Origin: Chondrosia reniformis
Taxonomy: Eukaryota; Porifera; Demospongiae; Chondrillida; Chondrillidae
Direction: 5' to 3'
Assembly (NCBI GenBank): GCA_947172415.1
Contig: OX359196.1
Span: forward strand, 312,501 to 376,500
Length of the DNA stretch: 64,000 bases
Numbering within the stretch: position 1 is the stretch's first letter; the number at the start of each line of letters is the position of its first letter. The notes under the pieces were generated by a model, which searched no databases, was not told the DNA's origin, and saw nothing but the letters and a program-made list of their open reading frames with translations. The position numbers and the translations under genes were made by a program. Below are positions 55,801 to 64,000 of the stretch, piece by piece.

Positions 55801-57954
55801 CGCTATTGAATGATAACCCATTAATATGTGAAGGTATAGTGAACACTAAATAGACCTTTACCTACCTTACGAGAAGCAGAATCACAAATTATAGTTCTAA
55901 ATGTTTTCCTATCCTACAGAGCAATATTGAGGAAGGTGTGGCATGTAGGGAGGGAGGTGTGGCATGTGAGGGAGGTGTGGCATGTAGGGAGGTGTGGCAT
56001 GTGAGGGAGGTGTGGCATGTGAGGGAGGGAGGTGTGGCATATGAGGGAGGGAGGTGTGGCATGTGAGGGAGGTGGGTGTGGCATGTTAGGGAGGGAGGTG
56101 TGGCATGTTGGTCTGTTTGGTGGTGTCCTTCTCTCACCAGAGCCCATAAAACTCCTTCAGTTGTGGCCACTATAGTAGCAGCTCTTGGAGTGTTGTACAT
56201 CAACGCTAGCTCACCAAAGCTTCCCTGGTTGTCATAGTTACCTACTAACTTTGGTTCCTCCCCTTTTGGAGCCACAAAGATATTGTATTTACCACTGCAG
56301 TGTAGAGATAATTGTGTAGTGGCATAAGAGAGCAAAGAGGTGGGCATGGTATGGGATTACCCCTGTGGGCGTGGCTAGGAGAGTGCCATTCGATGTGGGC
56401 GTGGCTAGGAGAGTGCCATTGGATGTGGGCGTATCTAGGAGAGTGCCATTCGATGTGGGCGTGGCTAAGTGAGTGGCAGTGGATGTGGGCGTGGCTAGGA
56501 GAGTGCCAGTGGATGTGGGCGTGGCTAGGTGAGTGCCAGTGGATGTGGGTGGGGCTAACGTCCTCATGGCTACGACTATATGGGCCATGCAGGTGTACCT
56601 TACCTGTCAATGACATAAAAGTTGTCGCCATCATCTCCCTGATCAATGATGTGGTCATCTGGAGTGACCTTTCTTTCAAACATTGCATTTAGTATATCAA
56701 CTTCCTGTTCTGAATCTAGAGCTCTAAAGAGAAATATCGCTTTCATGACAGTCTGTAGTCGTTGTCTCTGTTCTTCTGTCTTTGGATGCACCACCTTCTC
56801 GAAGGGCTCCTGCGGTGCAGTGGGATCGTAAGACTCACCAAATACTGTATGGAAGGGCGGAAGAGGAAGAGAGGGAATGAAAATTACTAGACACCCAATA
56901 ATCTGCATTCCTTCTGTAAAGGTACACTTCCTTATATTAAGCTTTGTTGATACTCAATAAACTATAAGTGTTAAATGATAATTTCAGCATCACTTGTTGT
57001 AGGAAAAATTTTATGTACACATTTTGATGCTAATGAAATACGTACATAACACTAGTACAAGTTGTGAAGTACATTTCCCATCAAAGGCTACATTCACAGC
57101 TATAGCATATAGTTAATCAAAACATTTCACTTTGTGTAAACCATTTTCAGAGACATTAAAATATCAATTCAGCTCAACAGTTCAGATCAGTCAAAGTCAC
57201 CTACATCCACTGAACACACTGACACACAATTAATCTAGCATTACCACCACTGCTATGATATATAAGCACAAATGGACACATCCTTTGTTGCACCGTCAGC
57301 TATTTAACATATGTACAGTGTTAACGACATATGTGCAAAGATGGTTCATACCACTAACCAGACTGTCTCCTTCTTGCCATGTTTTTAAAGTAGTTTGGAG
57401 GTGGTGCTTCGTCTTCTCCTTCGGACTCTGCAGTTGGCAACAAAATGCACAAATATTTACAGCCTATGAATATCTTAAACTTCAAAGGCCAAGGGAGCAC
57501 CTGCCGGCCAAAACAGAAGCCGCAGTCAGTACTACAGTTAAAATGTACGGAATTTCAAAATTACAATATCTATGATCTAACCAGAACAACTATTTCTAAA
57601 AATTACAGAAAGGGGTTTTCAGTTTAGCGAATGAAATGAAAGCATTCAACTTAATATTTGAATCATTTTATTGTCAATTTAGGGATTACGATGATTAAAC
57701 AGCTCCGTATTGGAGTGTATACAGTAGATATTGTTCATATATAAACTACCTAACGAATAAGAGCAATGACATTTACCCATTTCGACGTTCCCCTGAGACA
57801 GTGTTGATGGCATTTCAGCATCCATTTTCTCGGTGTTCAGCTGCGTAAAGTAACTGGCAGCGAAAGCGACCAAATTAGTCGGTTTCGCTCGCATGACTGC
57901 GATTGTGAATTCTTCCAAAAGTGGCCGAAGGCCCTGTGGTACGCTTATACTCAT
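52806..57954 (-). CDS. cAMP-dependent protein kinase type II-like regulatory subunit
   Basis: It binds and inhibits the PKA catalytic subunit until cAMP binds. Exon 1 (57954 down) is the RIIa dimerisation/docking domain ([20 protein letters not shown] and [11 protein letters not shown]). Exon 2 carries an acidic stretch and the pseudosubstrate loop MARRRQS; with the next exon it reads RRRQSVFGESYD, so the phosphorylatable Ser makes it type II-like. CNB-A spans 56.9-55.9 kb ([24 protein letters not shown]), and CNB-B 55.8-53.1 kb ([23 protein letters not shown] split by an intron from [18 protein letters not shown]). The last exon reads [20 protein letters not shown] and ends GIGDEES. Both phosphate-binding Arg residues are present. 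The 31-bp minisatellite sits in the intron that splits the CNB-B phosphate-binding cassette. Confidence 0.93.
53254..54846. repeat. 31-bp minisatellite, about 51 copies, in PKA regulatory subunit intron
   Basis: Unit CAGCCCCACCCAGCTCTTGY plus AACATAAAAAC. A 30-bp variant with one A fewer recurs irregularly. The third reading step makes all minus-strand frames open, giving three false open frames of about 550 codons. Confidence 0.93.
55920..56110. repeat. GGGAGGTGTGGCATGTGA tandem repeat in PKA intron
   Basis: About ten irregular 17-25 bp units of GAGGGAGGTGTGGCATGT between two CNB-A exons. Confidence 0.8.
56370..56560. repeat. 30-bp GGGCGTGGCTAGGAGAGTGC repeat in PKA intron
   Basis: Six to seven units of GATGTGGGCGTGGCTAGGAG plus AGTGCCATTC in the intron before the exon ending FYVIDR. 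Confidence 0.85.
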
Positions 57955-58097
57955 ACTAGTCGGCAGGTTGGGACGGACAAAGGAGGAAACTTCTAAAAAC
58001 CAGGACTCGACGGTTTGCTAAATTGACCGTCTGGACCTATTTGGAATTTGCGGCCAATGGAAAATTTTTCACAAAAAAATAACGGGCAAACTACGGG

Positions 58098-60232
58098 TTA
58101 ACTTAAAAATTCTAAGCTTGTCTTGACTTTTTCCATTTCGTGAAGAAATGAGTAAAACTGCGGCAAAGTAACTTCTACAGTGAAAATATAAATAAATAAA
58201 ACAACTTCAACAGCAGGACTCGCTCCAAACAAATTGTATCAATTTATAAAAGATCAAAATACCATGAAACAAGTGACAATCACACCATCTTCACCCATCC
58301 CATCTAAAACAAACCCATAAAGACTTCCTCTTGTTTATTTCCTTTATTGACAAGAAATTTCAATTGAAGAAAAGATGTCCCAACTCTCTGTAGCTCACTG
58401 CTTGAAGCAGTCACACCAAATCTCCACTCCATGTCCACTAATTGGTTAACTGTCAGGGTTTGACTCATTGCTGAACGCGAGATGGCCATCAGGTTTGACT
58501 TCCACTACACACAACCAGTTATACAGACTACTATTAAACTGAAATGATAGGGGGTATTTGTTGCTATAATAATGATATACTAAGATTATTGAGCAACAGC
58601 GACATGAATTCTTTAGATAGAACGTTTAGAACGTACTATTAAACTATATTAAACTGAATTTGGAGGTGACCTAATTAATACAACATAATGCCTTAGGTGA
58701 TTTTGACTTTGCTGATGTTTAGTTAAGGAAACATAGTCAAGTATAGTTGATACAGTGACATGTACTTAATGTATTGTCTAACTCATAGCTTTTTATGTCT
58801 CACTGATTTAGTGCAAAAACAATTACTTAAATTCTGGAAAAAATAGGGGAACTTTAAGATCTAAAGCCGATCTTAAAGCTAAAGGGTAGGGGTAATACCC
58901 AGAGTTCAATGATGATGATGAATATTTAAACTACTACTCTCATTCGAAGCAGGTACTCCTTGGATTAGCTTAAGACATGTGGTGTGAATGTCTAGCAAGT
59001 GATGGAATAGGAATTGTTGTTGTAGCATGATTTTATATCCATCTACCACAATTGTTGAGAAATATATATTTTTTAATTGTACCATTGAACATCAATTACA
59101 TAACTAAACAAACAGATTTCTGTGTCTCCCTTTAAAGGCTGCTGTCACAGAAAGCCACAAGTACACTGCTCATGTAACTCACTAAACTCGACACCATGGT
59201 TGCCTTGGATACAGACAGACCCAGCTGCTGGAGATCTTCTCTGACATAGTTGGGAGAAAGGGTCCGCTTCAGAGAGCACTTCAGAAAGTAGATTAGTCAG
59301 TTAAGGGGAAACATACTATATAGCCCTAAAGTCTTTCTGGAAGCTCTTTGAATCCTTGGAAAATAGCTAGTGCCAGTTTATTACTAATAGTATTTTAAGG
59401 GTTGTGTTCCCAGTAACAGCTGTCTGGCCCAGTGGAGCAAAAGAACAAAGAAAAATCTCTTGTATCCTCACACGAAGCTCTCACTTGATTTAGTTTCCTT
59501 TTACTCTAGAATATGTAGGAAAATGGTGTCTTACCCTAGTTATGTATTTAATGAGCAGATACTATGTAACCCCAATCAATCAATCAATCATTCAAATCTT
59601 ATTTTAAAGTGGGTAGCCTATTAGCCAGTTATTGCTACTTTACAATGGGTCACCATGTACATATGGAATTAAGTAAAAAATATATTTGTTCCAATTAATA
59701 AAAAAAATGTGACGTCACACTGTATTTCATGTGAGGAAAGACTGAATTGTGCACACAAAGCAGATTTCTGTAGTGCATATAATACTCATTGCATGACCAG
59801 ACATAAATTGTGTGATACTTTTTCTATAGTCTTATTTAAGCCGGGAAATCCCTTTAGCATATATAGCTGCTTTGTAGAGGGCCCAGGTGCCTTATTTGGA
59901 AGTAATGCAAGATTGCAAAAGGATATGATTAAAAACGACTTTATCACATTCTTGAGGGCATTGATTCCAAGTGAATGTTCGCCTGCAAATTCCTCTAACT
60001 GACTCACAAACTGTCCCGACTGTAGACAAAGATGCACAAATGCAAACAAAATGGATTCCAAAACATTCAAGAAACAACTGCATGCAATACCAACTTGTTG
60101 CGGATCTGCAAGAAATTGAAAAACTATGATTGACAAAGATTTGAAACTTTCATCATCAAATTTATTCAAGTTTCCAAAGTCTGCGTACATTTGCTCTTCT
60201 GGATTTTCAGTGGTAAAGTGAAGAGCGGCCAT
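58098..60232 (-). CDS. COMMD7: COMM domain-containing protein 7
   Basis: Subunit of the Commander complex (endosomal recycling, NF-kB modulation). The start is MAALHFTTENPEEQ (60232), continuing FKSLSIIVFQFLADPQQ. The next exon reads FVSQLEEFAGEHSLGINALK and NVIKSFL. Then come CSLKRTLSPNYVREDLQQLG and SKATMVSSL near 59.2 kb. The COMM domain starts at AMSQTLTVNQLVDMEWRFGV and continues SSELQRVGTSFLQLKFLV. The last exon gives EVTLPQFYSFLHEMEKVKTS and ends LEFLS. The penultimate exon has a phase-1 donor ATGG/GTTTGT; reading through it gives a false early end MGLF. It lies 143 bp upstream of the PKA subunit start and 21 bp from the divergent membrane-protein gene. Confidence 0.92.
59345..59560 (-). 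repeat. Interspersed repeat element, copy 6 (COMMD7 intron)
   Basis: GTTCCCAGTAACAGCTGTCT, GGCCCAGTGGAGCAAAAGAA and ATGTAGGAAAATGGTGTCTT mark the element. Confidence 0.75.
59708..59719. promoter_or_regulatory. Perfect CRE palindrome in COMMD7 intron
   Basis: GTGACGTCACAC; the TGACGTCA core is at 59710-59717. Position within an intron makes a regulatory role uncertain. Confidence 0.3.
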
Positions 60233-60253
60233 TTTGCTAAACGAAGACGGTAT

Positions 60254-60847
60254 ATGCTAGTAACGCGAAATGTACATCGAGGAAATGGCCGGCTTCCTGG
60301 AGTAGAACGTCAAGCCTGGAATTCACAGAGAGACAAGAGAATGTATACACCGAAACTGTCAGAAGGAGAGGAAAATAAGAGAAAGGTTGAATGGATCGTC
60401 GCAGAAAGTTTTAGTATCTGTTCAGCCGTCCTGCACGTAGTAGCTACTGTTTTGGCATGGGGTTTTGCCATCTACAGTGGAAACGATAGTTTGGCCATCG
60501 TGGCGAGCGTATTGATAACGCTAGCGATGGCTGGTCTCTTTTCCGCTCTGAGTTTAGGGAGATGTTGCGTTACTCTGCTCGAAAGAAGAGAAGACCCCAA
60601 GAAGAAAAACAAAATCAAGTTGAGAACATTCGTCTTCATATTAGTAACATTCTCGTTCTTCCCGTTAATCCTTTGCTGTGGCATTCTTCAGTGCATTGCC
60701 GCCACGCTACTGACCGTCTCAAGCGGAGCGGAAGGCTTAGGAATAGCGGCCGCCCTGTTCTGTCTGTTGTCCGCGCTAGTGGCGCCTTTTGTGGGGACTT
60801 ACGGATGCAAGGGCCTAGGGAGGATATGTCCGTTATCCTATGAATAA
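60254..60847 (+). CDS. Intronless four-helix membrane protein, not recognised
   Basis: Open from MLVTRNVHRGNGRLPG (ATG 60254, 197 residues); MYTPKLSEGEENKRK at 60341 (168 residues) is an alternative start with a better hydrophilic leader. Four hydrophobic segments are visible: AESFSICSAVLHVVATVLAW, SLAIVASVLITLAMAGLFSA, FVFILVTFSFFPLILCCGIL and IAAALFCLLSALVAPFVGTY. The loop between helices 2 and 3 is basic (RREDPKKKNKIKLR). The tetraspan shape recalls many small animal membrane proteins, but I see no tetraspanin CCG or claudin signature. The stop TAA lies inside an AATAAA signal (60843-60848). It shares a 21-bp divergent start region with COMMD7. Confidence 0.75.
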   Translation: MLVTRNVHRGNGRLPGVERQAWNSQRDKRMYTPKLSEGEENKRKVEWIVAESFSICSAVLHVVATVLAWGFAIYSGNDSLAIVASVLITLAMAGLFSALSLGRCCVTLLERREDPKKKNKIKLRTFVFILVTFSFFPLILCCGILQCIAATLLTVSSGAEGLGIAAALFCLLSALVAPFVGTYGCKGLGRICPLSYE

Positions 60848-61366
60848 AGTTTATTTTACTGTACATCAGTTAGTAGCATACCTTATTTTTCAGTCTGTAA
60901 AATATTGATACTCAATTTTATGTGTACATGTTAGATTATTGATTTGTTGTCAACATTCACAGACGTCTATAAAGCATGTCCAATGAGTTTTAGATGACAT
61001 TAATATTGTAATAGAAGAAGGATTCCTTATAACTGCGTCGAACTTTCTTTGTCAAATGTTTCGACCCTGGGGGTCTTCTTCAATGACTATATTAATATTG
61101 CTCTATCTCTTGATCCCTTTCTTCATTGAGAATAGGACCAAAGTATCAGTGACCTGAAAGTCCGATCGCGACCAAGTGCCAATTTCACCATTTGAAGCAA
61201 TTTCAATGTTCTTAAACTTTGATGTCTATTCCCCTTTACATATACCAGACTTCACTGTAGATGCCATGCATACAACATGTGTATTTGATGTCCATAAATA
61301 CTAAAGTATCAGCTAATGTAAGTACAAAGAAAGAGTTGGTCACACTGTGTGTGTGTGTGGATGCAG
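60848..61366. other. Intergenic, no gene seen
   Basis: Between the four-helix protein and the SF3A3 stop. It contains AACTTTCTTTGTCAAATG then TTTCGACCCTGGGGGTCTTC, which looks repeat-derived, and a short (GT)n at 61346-61358. Confidence 0.5.
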
Positions 61367-64000
61367 TCAGAGCAGTCCCTGTCTCCTTAGGTCATCATAC
61401 ACCTTTCTACTGACAACATTGCCTGTGGAGTCTTCATACTCCTCCTCCTGATCGGGCCTCCAACGTTCGGTCGACTTGTTGGACTTCAATTTGGACCACA
61501 CTACAGAAACAGCATACGAGCAGGAGAGATAGGAGGGGAGAGAAGAGACAAGAAAGGGAGAGGGAGGGAGAGAACAACATATGTAATGATACACTGTCTG
61601 TGATCAATTTTCAAAACACTAAAGATACATAAATTGGATCTAGACACAATTTCTTCTATACAATAGCATGTGTTAAACAACTTGGGGACATACGAATACC
61701 TACAGTACTACTTGTCCTACATCTATGACCAAATATTTACATAAAGTACAGAATATGGAATGAGAATGATCTTCACATTCTTCACTGGTCAGGATACTCA
61801 CATTGTTGGGCGTCTACTATTTTGGTGATGTTAGCAAAGTGAGCAGTGTTGGGGATCCCGAGGCGTCGCATTCCATATGCATGCCTCCATTCCTAATAAG
61901 GTATATGGTCAGGAGAACCGATTGTACAGTGATGCTACACTACAAACTGGTCAACTTACTGAGAAATGTCTCTGAAAGGTTTTTGGACCTTTGTAAGTGT
62001 AATCTCCACAGATTTCACAGTCGTAACTCAAGTTGAGTCCATGCAACTTGTACATCCAGTATGGTATGGGCTGTGAAAGAGGAGCACATTACAATATAGC
62101 ACACTTACGTAGGAGGCACCCTTGACATGCAATTACATGTACACACAGACACACACACACACACATACATACATATATATATATGAAGAATAAGGAGTGT
62201 TTATTACGATCAACAACATGAGTTTAGTAATTCTGGACGTTTCGACCTGGTACATAAATACGTATGTACATACATGATGATTCCATTAATACCTTTCCAT
62301 CCCAGTCAAGTGGTAAGTTCTTTGGATTGTAAATCACTTTTTCCTCCTCATCTTCATCCTCACTAATTATAGGTTCTTCCTCTTCCTCATCTTCCAGTTC
62401 ATCTGCAGTCCGAGCAAGTCTCCTCTCCACATTATCCTTGGTAGCTGCCCTCTGTTCCCCCAGCACCTCGCTCAGCTTGTATACCTGGGCCTCAAGGAAT
62501 CCTATATCTCTATGCCGCTCGCTCTCATCCCTAGGGGCAGATTGGAAAAATTCCATCTACCTTTAGTAACAGCCTCGGGCTATTAAGCTAAAGATTCATT
62601 ATTGAAATACAGGGAGGCATAAAACATATTTCATGAATATCGAATACTCAAGATATAGTCAAACCACAAGTGTTCAATGTAAGATGAAAACAAAATAGGA
62701 ATTGGTAAATTCAAACCTGAGACTATTGATCACCATATACCTATGCACCACAATTGTCACAACCATCCTTCACCTTGCTTAACTAAAGCCTCTATACCAA
62801 ACACCACAGAACCAATAGAATGCCTACAATAATATTCAGGCTGTTCTATTACCAGCGAAGAAGACCATTAAACAGCAGTTGAGGGAGATTAGCCCAAAAA
62901 GAAGGTTGCTCCAGTGACTTACTTTTCTTTAGAAGCCTTTGATTTGGCAAACAGGGAAGGATCCAGTTGGTCCACCGACTTTCCCTTAGTGGCAAACAAT
63001 CTTTTAGCTCTTTCTTCCAAAGTTCTGAAGGCATTTGAAAGATTCATTTCACCTCCAAGAGAGCTATACCTAACACTCATTCAACCTACCCTCCACACTT
63101 CAGGCCGTGAGCAGTGAGAGCAGACTTGAGTCTGTCCAGGCCCAACGACATGAGCTCCTCGGGAGAGGAGAAGGCCGTCAGGTCCAGCTGGGCTCCGGAA
63201 TGCTTTGCCATGGCACTTGTACTAATGTCTTTCTAAAATATATAAATTACATTGAAAAATTCAGAAAAGATCAAGATCAAGAAAAGACAACAATTCCCAG
63301 GGTCACTGATGAAGGGTGGAATTCCCAGAAACAGCTGTCTGGCCCAGTGGAGAAGAAGATGAAAGAAAAGCATCCAGGACCTGTATCTTCATCAAAAGCT
63401 ATCTCTCCTGGTCCTGTAGGCTTTTTTACAGAGTAGGCATAGCATGTAGGAAAATGGTTTATTAGATTTTTCAGACTCATAATATATACGTACTACGTAT
63501 ATACCACAAGATAACACTAAATGATTCAAGTCCTGCTAAGGGAAGGAGAGGTCTAGTAGACTGCTTGTTAAGACACATACCCTCCATCCAGGAAACTGTC
63601 CACTGCTCCAGCGCTCCTCAAATTCTGCCTTGGTATCCAAAATGAATTTGCTCTGGTCAACTAAGGGTTTTACTCTCCCAAAGTAGTCATACAAGTAATC
63701 CAGCAGTTTCATTAGGTACTTCCTGTAGTCACTTCCTTTATTCTCTTTTGGATACTCAAACAATTTGTCAAATGTCTGAAGGTATGTCACGTAATCCACT
63801 GTCTATAAATAGTAACAAAGCTGTGTATGCTGGTATATAGTGAAACATACACAAGTTTCAATAGCATGATTGTGACAATGTGTATAAATAGATTGACTTT
63901 TATAGATCAAGTTACTGCAGATATTTTTGACACTCAAAGTCAAATCTCAAAACAACACCTACGTAGCTGAAGATTTGTTTTGAAATAAGAGCTAAGGGTG
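61367..64000 (-). CDS. SF3A3: Splicing factor 3A subunit 3, 5' end outside window
   Basis: SF3A60, part of the U2 snRNP that recognises the branch site. The first exon seen (63802 down) reads [20 protein letters not shown] to [12 protein letters not shown], corresponding to about residue 140 of the human protein. Then come the SAP-like region near 63.0 kb and the coiled acidic part [20 protein letters not shown], with an acidic Glu/Asp block and [13 protein letters not shown]. The zinc-finger exon follows: [20 protein letters not shown] and FQRHF, then [20 protein letters not shown]. The C-terminus is [20 protein letters not shown] ending RRQGLL (TGA 61369-61367). The N-terminal 140 residues must lie beyond 64000. 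Confidence 0.93.
62140..62185. repeat. (AC)n/(AT)n microsatellite in SF3A3 intron
   Basis: ACACACACACACATACATAC followed by ATATATATAT. Confidence 0.85.
63255..63480 (-). repeat. Interspersed repeat element, copy 7 (SF3A3 intron)
   Basis: AAAAGACAACAATTCCCAGG, CACTGATGAAGGGTGGAATT, GGCCCAGTGGAGAAGAAGAT and AGGAAAATGGTTTATTAGAT. Same orientation as copies 3, 4 and 6. Confidence 0.82.

Noticed and set aside
63107..63436. Plus-strand frame opposite SF3A3 ([18 protein letters not shown])
   Set aside because: Mostly an interspersed repeat; the same peptide appears at 30000-30150 for the same reason.

Overview
The window is an intron-rich, AT-rich animal nuclear segment. Most introns are short, the genes lie close together, and several start codons of divergent neighbours are 21 to 144 bp apart. 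Gene content (laminin-like chain, PKA regulatory subunit, COMMD7, SF3A3, MED20, CZIB, SDAD1, mu-class GST) is metazoan. The lineage-specific NADAR and TRAF-like families and the very short intergenic spaces fit a demosponge such as Amphimedon. That assignment is inference; no marker gene proves it.

Layout. 1.2-5.9 kb (minus): SDAD1, a 60S ribosome biogenesis factor. 6.0-13.4 kb (plus): two complete genes made of small Cys-rich exons ending in a NADAR (YbiA-like) domain. 13.5-31 kb (plus): a rearranged tandem array in which NADAR terminal exons alternate with RING/TRAF-zinc-finger genes. It is mixed with exons of a third, unrecognised family, a foldback transposon, about 170-bp tandem repeats and inverted fragments of neighbours. 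30.9-33.3 kb (minus): an intact 494-residue founder-like member of the third family. 33.4-35.2 kb (plus): mu-class glutathione S-transferase. 35.7-49.0 kb (minus): a large laminin beta/gamma-like chain. 49.1-50.6 kb (plus): MED20. 50.6-52.6 kb (minus): CZIB. 52.8-58.0 kb (minus): type II PKA regulatory subunit. 58.1-60.2 kb (minus): COMMD7. 60.25-60.85 kb (plus): an intronless four-helix membrane protein. 61.4 kb to the right edge (minus): SF3A3, with its 5' part outside the window.

The housekeeping genes have no obvious functional link. The array is the notable part. NADAR domains are known as N-glycosidases (YbiA on riboflavin intermediates) and, in bacteria, as hydrolases of ADP-ribosyl-guanine. 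Here they are combined with zinc-binding modules, a probable N-myristoyl/palmitoyl start (MGCS), charged in-frame repeats and neighbouring TRAF-like RING proteins. Nearly all introns in these families are phase 1 and the internal exons are multiples of three, so whole modules can be exchanged in frame; the array shows chimeras of this kind. Exon limits were worked out by eye from splice-site phase and have not been tested against transcripts.
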